From Castellaniella sp040276065 (GTDB taxonomy: Bacteria; Pseudomonadota; Gammaproteobacteria; Burkholderiales; Burkholderiaceae_B): a stretch of DNA of 64,000 bases. The notes beneath the pieces are model-generated. The model saw nothing but the letters and a program-made list of their open reading frames with translations. It had not been told where the DNA came from and searched no databases. Positions 26,172-34,112 of the stretch are shown one piece after another. Location of the stretch: NCBI RefSeq assembly GCF_040276065.1, contig NZ_JBELOI010000001.1, positions 372,001-436,000 on the forward strand, given 5' to 3'. The translations under genes and the position numbers were made by a program. How positions within the stretch are numbered: position 1 is the first letter of the stretch; each line of letters starts with the position of its first letter.

Positions 26172-27188
26172 GTGAAAGTTGATGCGACACAACATCGCGA
26201 GGGGCAAGTTGATGGGCGAAAGTCTTCTTTCGGTGGGTCCCATCGCCGAGCCTGGACATTTATTGGCTTGTTCGCACTACTGGCTTTGCCATTGTTTCTT
26301 GGGGAATATACGCAGTATGTGGTGAACAGGATCGTCGTTACGGCGATTGCGATCGTGGGCTTCAATATCGCCCTCGGCTATTTGGGTCAGCTCGCGTTTG
26401 CCAATGTGGCGTTTTTCGGCATCGGCGCGTATGCAACGGCAATCGTTCTGGGAATCCTCCACCTACCGCTCGAGTTGGCCCTGGTGGCAAGCGCATTAGC
26501 GGGGGCGATCGGTGGGCTCATCGTGAGTCTGCCGGCGCTGAGGGGAATACGCGGACTCTATCTGGCCATCATCACGCTCGCGTTTGGAGAGCTCCTGCGC
26601 TGGGCGTATATCTACGGGGGGCCGGTCACGCAGGGAGCCAACGGAATCGACGTGCCTGGTTCGACCTTCCTTGGCTTCGAAATGACCACGGCATTCAATC
26701 AGTACTACCTTTTCGTAGGTATTGGTGCGCTGATGATCTGGCTGACACTCGTGCTTTTGCGCTCGAAGTTCGGGCGCGCGATCGTGGCCATACGGGATAG
26801 CGCGGTTGCGGCGACGTCGCTGGGGATCTCTGTGCCACGTTACGTGATCTTCACCTTTTGCTGGAGCGGATGTGTCACCGCGGTCGGTGGCGGATTGAGC
26901 GCAATCACCGTGGGTCGCGTGATTCCCGATATGTTTGATATGGGTGCTCTCATCAACCAGTTCGCGATGGTCATGGTGGGAGGCTTGGGGAGCATCGGCG
27001 GATCGGTTTTGGGTGCCATCGTGCTGGGCATCGTGCCTGACTTGTTGAGTGCGTATCCGGGGACCGCCGAGGTTGTCACAAGCACGGTCATGATTCTCGT
27101 CCTCCTGTTTTTGCCGCGGGGGCTCATTAGTCTTTGGGGTGGCCGAGGTTCCAAACGGTATGCGTATTTCTATAAGGAGCCTGTATGA
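26172..27188 (+). CDS. ABC transporter permease, LivM-like
   Basis: 338 residues, GTG start at 26172 with GAGGAG ten bases upstream. Typical LivM segments: IVGFNIALGYLGQLAFANVA and LRSKFGRAIVAIRDSAVAAT. The first 35 residues are polar and charged, longer than usual before the first helix. Pairs with the LivH-like protein. Its stop overlaps the next gene's start (ATGA). Confidence 0.92.
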   Translation: MKVDATQHREGQVDGRKSSFGGSHRRAWTFIGLFALLALPLFLGEYTQYVVNRIVVTAIAIVGFNIALGYLGQLAFANVAFFGIGAYATAIVLGILHLPLELALVASALAGAIGGLIVSLPALRGIRGLYLAIITLAFGELLRWAYIYGGPVTQGANGIDVPGSTFLGFEMTTAFNQYYLFVGIGALMIWLTLVLLRSKFGRAIVAIRDSAVAATSLGISVPRYVIFTFCWSGCVTAVGGGLSAITVGRVIPDMFDMGALINQFAMVMVGGLGSIGGSVLGAIVLGIVPDLLSAYPGTAEVVTSTVMILVLLFLPRGLISLWGGRGSKRYAYFYKEPV

Positions 27189-27949
27189 CGGCGCTGCTTG
27201 AAGTGGAGAACGTGTCGATACAGTTTGGCGGTTTGAGGGCGGTCGAGAAAGTGTCGTTCACGGCTGAAAGCGGCCAGGTCACATCCATTATCGGCCCCAA
27301 TGGGGCCGGCAAGACGACGCTGTTCAATGCCATCACCAGGAATGTACAGATACGGGAAGGTTCCATCCGTTTGAATGGGCGGGAGATCAGCCATCTCACG
27401 CCCCTGGAAATTACAGGATGCGCGATCAGGAGAACTTTTCAAAACGGCGGGTTATTCAGGCAGCTCACAGCCATTGAAAATATATTGATTGGATTGCATA
27501 CGGAAATCAACAGTGGTTTTTTTGGGACACTGCTGGGCAAGCGCAAGGCGCGCGAGCAGGAGCATGCGGCAATCGCTCGCGCCCGGGAATTGCTGGCTGA
27601 ATTTGAAATCGACGTGCCGGAAAACGTGCCGGTGGGCCAATTGTCGGGGGGAGAGCAGCGGCTGATCGAAATTGCGCGAGCCTGGAGCACTGGAGCGCGG
27701 TTGTTGATGCTGGACGAACCTGCAGTGGGGCTCAGCCCGCCGGTGCGCGCAAAGGTGCTCGAGGCGATTCGCAGTATTGCCGTCGATAAAGGCATCGGTG
27801 TTCTTATGATCGAGCACACCATGGAAATGGTTCTGAAAGGCTCCGACAAAATCATCGTGCTCAACGGCGGCAAGCTCCTCGCCTCCGGCTCACCGACGGA
27901 GATAAGAGAAGATCGAACGGTTGCGGAGGCGTATCTTGGCTACGTATGA
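27185..27949 (+). CDS. ABC transporter ATP-binding protein, LivG-like
   Basis: 254 residues. Walker A GPNGAGKTT, Q-loop RTFQNGGLFRQ, signature LSGGEQRLIEIARA, Walker B LLMLDEPAVGLSPP, and the LivG-type C-terminus VAEAYLGYV. Starts at an ATGA overlap with livM. With the next gene it forms the ATPase heterodimer of the uptake system. Confidence 0.94.
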   Translation: MTALLEVENVSIQFGGLRAVEKVSFTAESGQVTSIIGPNGAGKTTLFNAITRNVQIREGSIRLNGREISHLTPLEITGCAIRRTFQNGGLFRQLTAIENILIGLHTEINSGFFGTLLGKRKAREQEHAAIARARELLAEFEIDVPENVPVGQLSGGEQRLIEIARAWSTGARLLMLDEPAVGLSPPVRAKVLEAIRSIAVDKGIGVLMIEHTMEMVLKGSDKIIVLNGGKLLASGSPTEIREDRTVAEAYLGYV

Positions 27950-28667
27950 GAATATTTTATCGATTAAAGGCCTGGATGCGGGCTACGGAGAAAATCCAGT
28001 CAATCGCGGTATTTCGTTTTCAGTCCAAAGCGCTGAGGTCGTGGGCTTGCTCGGCGCCAATGGCGCTGGGAAAACAACCCTGCTGAACGTGATCAGTGGT
28101 TTCATCAAACCGACGGCCGGGAGCATCCTGTTCGAGCAGGCGTCCTTGATCGGGCGGCGCCCGGATCAGGTGGCGGGCCTGGGCGTCATTCAGGTCTCGC
28201 AGTTCATGGACTTGTTCCTGGATATGTCGGTGGAGGACAACCTGCGTTTGGGGGCGACATGCGCGCGCGGCCGAGCGGAGACGGGGAGGGGCGCGCTCGA
28301 CGCCGTATTCAAGTCCTTTCCTAGACTGGCGGAGCGCCGCAGCCAAAAGGTCGGCACCTTGTCGGGCGGGGAGCGTCGCATGGTCGCCATCGGTAGAAGC
28401 ATGATGGGCCAACCCAAACTGCTGTTGCTCGACGAACCGTCCGGAGGCTTGTCGCCGCAGTTCGTTGCCGAGATCGGTTCGATCTGCAGCCGGCTCAAGG
28501 AGCAGGGCGCGACGATGCTGATCGTGGAGCAGAATTTCGATTTGGTTTTCAAAGTGGCCGACCGCATCATGGTCATGCGGGAAGGCGAAATTGTATATGA
28601 CGATACGGCGGTGGCGACACGGGAAAATTTTAATGACCATGAGCTGGCGCGCTTTGTTTACCTCTGA
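27936..28667 (+). CDS. ABC transporter ATP-binding protein, LivF-like
   Basis: 243 residues. Walker A GANGAGKTT, Q-loop QVSQFMDLFLDM, signature LSGGERRMVAIGRS, Walker B LLLLDEPSGGLSPQ. The start is inferred to be the TTG at 27936, inside the end of livG, because GGAGG (27925-27929) lies six bases before it; this gives an N-terminus MATYENILSIKGLDAGYG that matches the family. A further TTG at 27921 is less likely. Ends the Liv set. Confidence 0.92.
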   Translation: MATYENILSIKGLDAGYGENPVNRGISFSVQSAEVVGLLGANGAGKTTLLNVISGFIKPTAGSILFEQASLIGRRPDQVAGLGVIQVSQFMDLFLDMSVEDNLRLGATCARGRAETGRGALDAVFKSFPRLAERRSQKVGTLSGGERRMVAIGRSMMGQPKLLLLDEPSGGLSPQFVAEIGSICSRLKEQGATMLIVEQNFDLVFKVADRIMVMREGEIVYDDTAVATRENFNDHELARFVYL

Positions 28668-28726
28668 GGTGTGATTTCAGATGTTCGCCGGCTGTCGCTG
28701 CATGTCGGATATTGGAGGAACTTGTG

Positions 28727-29260
28727 ATGGGGACTCGCCACGAAGCAGTTGAAGCGAAAATCCAGGAAGAGCTGGTGAACGATGAAAGCCTGCGCCGCAC
28801 GCTTGGCGCAGAGGTGCTCGAGAGGCTGGGCGGGGAAATCACAGGGGTCTCGGCACATATCGGCGAGGATTATGAAGAAGGAATGGATCCGGAGGCGGTG
28901 GTTTTCCGCGAAAGGAAGGCCGGGTTCCGTTTTCTCGCGTTTACATTTGAGCCCTGGCGGATGTGGGATCTTCATGTGGGAGTTGTTGCCACCGGGGCCG
29001 ATGAACTGAGCCTTGGTTTTCATATTTCGGAGCGGGCTGCGGGGACGTGCATGATGAGGTTGATGGAGCTTGGGAAACAGGTTGGAGCAACGGTGAAGCA
29101 TTATCCAATCGTGGTGGAGTATCAGGCAAACCTGCCCCCCATTACCGTGTCGGCGATGAAATTCGAAACCTTGGTCAATACCCTATGTGACGTATGCCGT
29201 GCGATGTCTACGATGGCGGCGGGTATCGAGCCGCCGAGCAATATGCGGGCGAGCACGTGA
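28727..29260 (+). CDS. Protein of unknown function linked to Liv transporter and P450
   Basis: 177 residues, not recognised. A strong ribosome site (GGAGG, eight bases upstream) supports the ATG at 28727, and it follows livF by only 59 bases. No signal peptide or membrane helix is visible. The chain alternates acidic helices (VEAKIQEELVNDESLRRTLG) with hydrophobic strands around WRMWDLHVGVVA and VKHYPIVVEYQ, suggesting a compact soluble alpha/beta protein. Two cysteines near the end (LCDVC) form a CxxC that could bind metal or act in redox. Codon use looks less GC-rich than in the core genes. Role unknown, possibly in the same pathway. Confidence 0.75.
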   Translation: MGTRHEAVEAKIQEELVNDESLRRTLGAEVLERLGGEITGVSAHIGEDYEEGMDPEAVVFRERKAGFRFLAFTFEPWRMWDLHVGVVATGADELSLGFHISERAAGTCMMRLMELGKQVGATVKHYPIVVEYQANLPPITVSAMKFETLVNTLCDVCRAMSTMAAGIEPPSNMRAST

Positions 29261-29520
29261 GGGTGGGCTTACCAGCCTGAGATGGCTCGAACATGCTATC
29301 GAATCGTCGCGAATGTGCCGGCATGAATCGCCGTGCTGACTACACTGATGAGAAATCGCTGAATTTTTTCATAGCGCTTGTGGTGGTTTTTAGGTCGGAT
29401 ATAAATCTATGCGAAGGATCTTTAATATTTACATGGTGCACTGCGAAGTTTGATGATGGAAAATCGAGGTGAGTTTTTAGCGCCTGGCTAGGTTAAACCT
29501 ATCTTAAGAAAGAGGATGAG

Positions 29521-30720
29521 ATGAGCACAGGAACAGCAATAGCAACCGATAACGAGTTGAGCAAGGAAATCGAAGCGGGTTTTGTTCGATGGTTGGAATC
29601 CGAGCCGGTATATTGGAATTCAGATAGGAATGCCTGGATCGTTACTGGCTACGATGAGGGGTTTCGCGTACTTAAGGAAGCCGATACCTTCTGGCGTGAC
29701 GTTCCAGACCGGGAAGGTGCCGATGAGTTTTGGGGCAGGCATTTGTTGAATCTATCGGGGCGGGATCACCGACGCCTGCATACCCTGCATATGAAGTTGA
29801 CGGGTGAGGACTTTGCGGAAAAAATCCGCCCCATGGCTTTTGAAAAGGCGAAACAGATCGGTGCGGCATTGGTGGCGCGGGGATCCGCCGAGCTGTCAGT
29901 GGAATACGCCGATACGGTGCCTTTGCATGTGGGCTGTACTTTCCTCGGGATCGACACTTCCAGTGATGCCTTCATGCAGGAACTAAATCATCAAATGCAA
30001 ATACGGGCCGTCTGGAAAGAGGCATTGCACTCTGGGGAGGGTATTTCGCTGAACAGCAAGATCGCCCAGGATGGCATGAAAGCACTAGCCGCGGTGGAAG
30101 AACTGGTCATGCCCACTATAAGGGATCGGCGCGACAACCCGCGCGACGATCTGATCAGCAAGTTCTGGCAGGAAGGCCCCTCTGTTTTTCCGGATTGGGG
30201 TGAAAAAGATATCATGACTTACTGCTGGAGCTGCATGGACAATGAGACGAAGCCCTTGTCGAGAGGCTTGCTGTACATACTGGTGCGTGACCAGGATTTA
30301 CAGGCAAAGCTTCGCAAGGATTCGAACCTGGTGCAGGATTATGTCGAGGAAGGTTTGCGCTATCTCACGCCGTTCAGAACGATTCGCAGGACGGTACTCA
30401 AGGACGTTGACCTGAACGGCACCAAGATGAAGAAAGGCGATGGGATCTACGTGATCACACCACTGACGAACAGGAGCGAAGAGAAGTGGGAGTGCCCGCA
30501 TAGCTTTGTGCCGAACAGGGAGCAAAATACGCACTTTGCATTTGGCTTTGGCGCGGGGTATTGCGTGGGCCGTTACGTCGGCCGCGTGGAGGCCGCCGAA
30601 ATGATCAAAGGCCTGTTGGCGGAAGCCGCCTCGATCGAGTTCGACCCCAAAGGGGCAAAGCCAAAGTGGGCCGGCGAAATGTATCATTCGGTTTCACCGG
30701 TAAATGTACTGTTGAAGTAG
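29521..30720 (+). CDS. Cytochrome P450
   Basis: 399 residues, a normal length for a soluble bacterial P450. The ExxR pair is Glu277-Arg280 in EEGLRYL, and the haem-ligand loop FGFGAGYCVGR has Cys348. The I-helix reads CWSCMDNETKPLSRGL: the acid-alcohol pair (Glu-Thr) is kept, but the usual AGxxT small residues before it are replaced by Met-Asp-Asn. Substrate recognition is therefore hard to guess. A 7Fe-type ferredoxin gene follows and is the likely electron donor; no ferredoxin reductase is in the window. The 260 bases upstream are AT-rich and hold the probable promoter. Confidence 0.95.
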   Translation: MSTGTAIATDNELSKEIEAGFVRWLESEPVYWNSDRNAWIVTGYDEGFRVLKEADTFWRDVPDREGADEFWGRHLLNLSGRDHRRLHTLHMKLTGEDFAEKIRPMAFEKAKQIGAALVARGSAELSVEYADTVPLHVGCTFLGIDTSSDAFMQELNHQMQIRAVWKEALHSGEGISLNSKIAQDGMKALAAVEELVMPTIRDRRDNPRDDLISKFWQEGPSVFPDWGEKDIMTYCWSCMDNETKPLSRGLLYILVRDQDLQAKLRKDSNLVQDYVEEGLRYLTPFRTIRRTVLKDVDLNGTKMKKGDGIYVITPLTNRSEEKWECPHSFVPNREQNTHFAFGFGAGYCVGRYVGRVEAAEMIKGLLAEAASIEFDPKGAKPKWAGEMYHSVSPVNVLLK

Positions 30721-30872
30721 GCAAGGCATCCAGGTTGGTCCTCGAAAGAGGGCCGCCTGCTTTTGAATGGACGGATAAGCATACATGGTGTGTCTCGGGT
30801 GTCTGCGCCCGTGACGTGCCATGCCGCGATCTTGGCCCTGATGGAAAATACCTGTATTGGGAACGTTGGAAA

Positions 30873-31232
30873 ATGCCACATGTGATAACCGAAACGTGCA
30901 TCGATTGCATACACCAGGAGTGTGTAAAAGAGTGTCCCGTTGATTGCATATATTGGGGAGCCCGGGCCCTGTACATTCAACCGGACGAGTGCATCGACTG
31001 CGGAGCCTGTGTGCCGGCCTGTCCGGAGGATGCCATTTTCTTTGATGAAGATGTGCCGGACGATATGACAATGTATATCGCCGATAATGTGAAATTCTTT
31101 ACCGAGATTTTGCAGGGAAAAACCGCGGCGTTGGGGGCTCCAGGCGCAGCGGCGCCAATAGGGGAATATGGCGCTGATACCGCGCTCGTCGCCCACTTTC
31201 CATCTAGAGTCGGGCTATGCAAGGGTTGTTAG
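30873..31232 (+). CDS. 7Fe-type (3Fe-4S/4Fe-4S) ferredoxin
   Basis: 119 residues. The N-terminal half has CIDCIHQECVKECPVDC (C-x2-C-x4-C-x3-CP-x2-C) and the second half CIDCGACVPACP, the arrangement of Azotobacter-type FdI, where Cys8, Cys16 and a late Cys hold a 3Fe-4S cluster. DEDVPDDMTMYIADN also follows the FdI pattern. The C-terminal 35 residues are shorter and more hydrophobic than usual and end in CKGC. The start at 30873 sits 152 bases after the P450 gene; upstream frame is P450-trailing sequence. Probable electron carrier to the P450. Confidence 0.88.
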   Translation: MPHVITETCIDCIHQECVKECPVDCIYWGARALYIQPDECIDCGACVPACPEDAIFFDEDVPDDMTMYIADNVKFFTEILQGKTAALGAPGAAAPIGEYGADTALVAHFPSRVGLCKGC

Positions 31233-31328
31233 GCTGAGGCGTTCGTCGGCAAACGCATCCGGCCCGTCGTCGAGCGCGTGCTGTATTTGAGCGCGGCTTA
31301 GCGGGGTTCCCCAGGCGTCGCGAGACGC

Positions 31329-32384
31329 TCAATAGAACTCCCGGCGATCGGGGAAGACTTCGCTAATGGGGTCAGGCAGCGCCTCCGACGCCTGTGCCAA
31401 GGCATCAGTGGACCGAGCCCGTTCGCGCCATGCGCTGGGTGGCATGTGGAAGGTCGAACGAAATATCCGTCCGAAATGCGATGCACCCGAGAAACCGCAA
31501 TCCATCGCGATGGCGGAAATGGCTTTATCGGTATTCGTCAGCATCCAGGCTGCGAGACGCAAGCGCACGCCGCGCGCGTAGCTTTGAGGGCTTTGACCCA
31601 TGGTTTCCTTGAAGAGTCGCTCCAGTTGGCGTCCTGAAACCCCTAATTTGCTGGTCAGCTCGTCCAAGCTGAGTCCTTGGCTGATGTGTTGCTCCATGAG
31701 CAGCACAGCGCGGCGTACGACTGGATGGGTCGGTGGGGGTATGCCCGGGGGGAGCGACTGAGCCGCATTCCTGCGCTGGACATCGTCAACCTGCAGGATC
31801 CGCACCGCCTTTTGCACGATGGATGGGCTGATGTGGTGGGTTAAAATCTCGGCGGCGAGGTCGATCGTGGCCCGCCCCCCGGAACAGGTGATGCGGCGCT
31901 GGTCGATCACATAGAGGCGGTCAGCCACGATCTTTGCCGGATCGGCATTGGGAAAATGCTCGAGGAAATCCCAATAGTGGAACCAGTGGATACAGATGCG
32001 GTAGCCGTCCAGAATGCCGGCTTGCATCAGCGTAAAGGCCCCGGTGCATAGGCCCACGATGGTGACGCCAGAGGACGCGGCAGATCGTATGAAATTCAGG
32101 ATCGTCTGGCTGGTGGGTGGACGCTGCAGCAGGCCGCCCACCACCACCAGGTAGTCAAAGCGAGTCGGGTCCCCCAAGCACGCCGATGGCGTGACTTCGA
32201 TACTGCTGCTAGAGCAGACGGGCGCTAGCGATTCGCCGATGATCTGCCAGTCGCAGCGTACCGGTCGGCTGCGATCCCCCTCGTCACTGGCCAGGCGCAA
32301 TACGTCCAGCATCCCGGAAAATGCCGTCAGTGTAAAACTGGGCAGCAACAAGAACCCGAAGCGTACTGGCTTTTCGCTCGTCAT
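31329..32384 (-). CDS. GlxA-family transcriptional regulator (DJ-1/PfpI-like plus AraC HTH)
   Basis: 351 residues from the ATG at 32384. The N-terminal half (about 1-190) is a GATase1/DJ-1-like domain with VGLCTGAFTLMQAGIL, whose Cys is the position of the nucleophile in related enzymes and which serves here as a sensor. The C-terminal half (about 240-340) is an AraC double HTH (LSLDELTSKLGVSGRQLERL and ISAIAMDCGFSGASHFGRIF). A TTG at 32414 would add ten residues. It is convergent with the P450/ferredoxin genes and may control them or the Liv operon; no binding site was identified. Confidence 0.9.
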   Translation of the reverse strand: MTSEKPVRFGFLLLPSFTLTAFSGMLDVLRLASDEGDRSRPVRCDWQIIGESLAPVCSSSSIEVTPSACLGDPTRFDYLVVVGGLLQRPPTSQTILNFIRSAASSGVTIVGLCTGAFTLMQAGILDGYRICIHWFHYWDFLEHFPNADPAKIVADRLYVIDQRRITCSGGRATIDLAAEILTHHISPSIVQKAVRILQVDDVQRRNAAQSLPPGIPPPTHPVVRRAVLLMEQHISQGLSLDELTSKLGVSGRQLERLFKETMGQSPQSYARGVRLRLAAWMLTNTDKAISAIAMDCGFSGASHFGRIFRSTFHMPPSAWRERARSTDALAQASEALPDPISEVFPDRREFY

Positions 32385-32414
32385 GTCACTTGCCGTCCCC
32401 CGAAGCCGACCCAA

Positions 32415-32909
32415 ACGTCCTTAGGAAAGTCGACGCCTAGCGGCTTCCATAGTATAACAAATCACTCTGTGGACTTGGATCTCAGTCGGACCAGATGCAG
32501 CCCGGGCAACCGCCTGCCCCCCTATGGCCTGCGGGTCGTCCAGCAGATCGTGTGGCGCCCATAACTCGCTCTGACCCTGTGGGCGATCCACACTTATTAG
32601 AGGTTGATTTTGCATCGCAGTCAGGCGGGATTACAAAAAATTACTGTTTTATCGTGGATAATCATCACAAGCACATACGGACGCTGGGTCATCAGTGTGC
32701 TTGGCATTCCCTCCGCCCCCAGTCACTCTCATGCTGCTTGCTTTACGCCGATGTAAACGCTTGTGAGGAACGCCGCACTATCCATTAGGCTTGGAAGTTT
32801 TTTTACAAATAGCCCCCTACCTGGCTTTGCGTGGTGTTTCCCCGCTGGATGTTTTCGGCGTCTCGGCATTACCCCAACGTATTTTAGAATCCTGAGATGT
32901 GGCTGCCGC
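32415..32909. other. Non-coding AT-rich stretch before the IS remnant
   Basis: About 500 bases with several A/T tracts and no supportable gene. CGCTGGGTCAT at about 32680 repeats 11 bases of the IS end at 33020-33030 in the same orientation, which may mark a second eroded end or be chance. The regulator gene promoter (minus strand) must lie within the first 150 bases. Confidence 0.4.
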
Positions 32910-33033
32910 GTCATCGGCGACTGGATCCGCTTTTACAATCACCGACGCCCGCACCAGGCACTGAACATGAAAACCCCGGCTGAGGCCTTCGCATTAGCCG
33001 CCTAACCTGTGCAGGTTCCGCTGGGTCATTACA
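32910..33033 (+). mobile_element. IS3-family transposase remnant and right end
   Basis: Bases 32910-33005 read VIGDWIRFYNHRRPHQALNM followed by KTPAEAF and stop, the unmistakable C-terminus of an IS3-family OrfB integrase (the D-W-I-x-F-Y-N-x-R-R-P-H-x-A-L motif). The rest of the transposase is missing upstream. The sequence after the stop, ending GGGTCATTACA at 33033, looks like the right inverted repeat (TGTAATGACCC read inward). The element abuts a transporter gene fragment, so its insertion or later deletion removed that gene's start. Confidence 0.75.
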
Positions 33034-33040
33034 CGGGCGC

Positions 33041-33511
33041 ATGCTGCGCCAAGTTCTGGCGGTCTTGCTCGTAATGATCGCCATTGTGCTGATACTCGGC
33101 CACGATCGGGCCACACATAGTCCGATGCTGACTGGTGCCGCTCAACTTGTGGTTGGCGTAATAGCGGGTTCTGGCATCGGTATGGTGGCCTCTATCATGG
33201 GCGTGGCCGGCGGAGAGTTGCTGATACCCACGCTGGGATTGCTGTTTGGCGTGGATATCAAGCTGGCCGGTTCGCTGTCGTTGGCGATCAGCTTGCCCAC
33301 CATGATTGTCGGTTTCGCGAGCTACAGCCAGGATCGATCCTTTAGCATCTTGCGGACCCACAAATCCTTTGTCTTCGCGATGGCTGTGGGATCAATTGTT
33401 GGCGCGGCTATCGGCGATCAGTTGCTGGGGGTCGTCCAGCCCAGCATACTGCTGCCAGCTCTGGCGGTAATTCTGGTCGTTTCATCAGTGAAGGTCTGGC
33501 TTCATCAATAA
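33041..33511 (+). pseudogene. TauE/SafE (TSUP) sulfite exporter-like gene, 5' truncated
   Basis: The 156-residue frame holds only the second half of a TSUP permease: GIGMVASIMGVAGGELLIP is the second copy of the family's glycine-rich motif, followed by GVDIKLAGSLSLAISLP and three hydrophobic helices. Full-length members have about 250-270 residues with two such halves. The first half is gone and the IS right end lies seven bases upstream, so this is a truncated remnant rather than a short gene. It would have exported sulfite, sulfonates or related anions. Confidence 0.75.
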
Positions 33512-33615
33512 TGGTCGGCGCTATGCGTGGCATGGATGTAATCGCGAGCAATGACCTTGAGGGTACCGGCTCTCCATCGGGGCCGTTAGCGGACGCTGGC
33601 GAACCTTGCGGGCAA

Positions 33616-33651
33616 GAAAAAACCCGCAGAACGTAGTGTTCATACGGGTTT
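33616..33651 (-). terminator. Intrinsic terminator of ssrA
   Basis: Read on the minus strand, AACCCGTATGAAC and GTTCTGCGGGTT form a stem with two mismatches around a five-base loop, followed by a run of T residues. It lies 25 bases past the 3' end of the tmRNA. Confidence 0.75.
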
Positions 33652-33675
33652 CAAGGTACTTATCGGAAGGTGTTC

Positions 33676-34039
33676 TGGTGGAGCCGGGGGGAATTGAACC
33701 CCCGTCCGCAAGCCCTCCACAAGCAGCTCTACATACTTAGTCGGCCAATTTTAGATTTAACCTCGGATCATGCCGGACGACAGGCCCTTCTTCGGCGATT
33801 CACACTGATTTAAGATTTGGTCCAGTGACCTGATCAAATCCGATTCCCTGTAGATGACGCTGCAGTGGGTTTGACCCCACCCGACCCAGGGACCAGTCGG
33901 TGCAGCGGCTCACCGCTTAAGCGGCCAGAGCGAAACGCTCGTCGTTGGCGTTTGTAGTTTTCCAGTGGATTTACGAGCGAACTGGTGCTCGGTATGCACT
34001 ATCTTGCTTTGTGACCCACGTCGAAGCCATGTCGGCCCC
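33676..34039 (-). ncRNA. ssrA: Transfer-messenger RNA (tmRNA)
   Basis: One-piece tmRNA of 364 bases. The 5' end GGGGCCG pairs with the 3' CGGCTCC before ACCA, including the hallmark G3-U wobble pair of the alanine acceptor stem. The T-arm reads GGGGGTTCAATTCCCCC. The tag frame encodes ANDERFALAA followed by TAA, the same tag known from Bordetella-type bacteria. CCA is encoded. It rescues stalled ribosomes and tags the peptide for proteolysis. Its 3' end points at the accessory island to its left, a common site for integration of mobile DNA. Confidence 0.97.
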
Positions 34040-34048
34040 AGACACGCC

Positions 34049-34077
34049 ATTTTACCGTTATTTTTCAGATAATGAAA
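34049..34077 (-). promoter_or_regulatory. Predicted ssrA promoter
   Basis: On the minus strand TTTCAT (34072-34077) and TAAAAT (34049-34054) are 17 bases apart, and the -10 box ends nine bases before the first base of the mature tmRNA. Confidence 0.55.
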
Positions 34078-34112
34078 TAGAAGCTGCCGAAAGGCCGGTT
34101 GGACAACCGCCT

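Noticed and set aside
32680..32692. Second copy of CGCTGGGTCAT resembling the IS right end
   Set aside because: Same orientation as the real end and only 11 bases long; chance cannot be excluded, so not called as a second element.
23236..33675. Search for a duplicated ssrA 3' end (attachment site) and an integrase
   Set aside because: Neither was found by reading; the integration idea is kept only as an inference.
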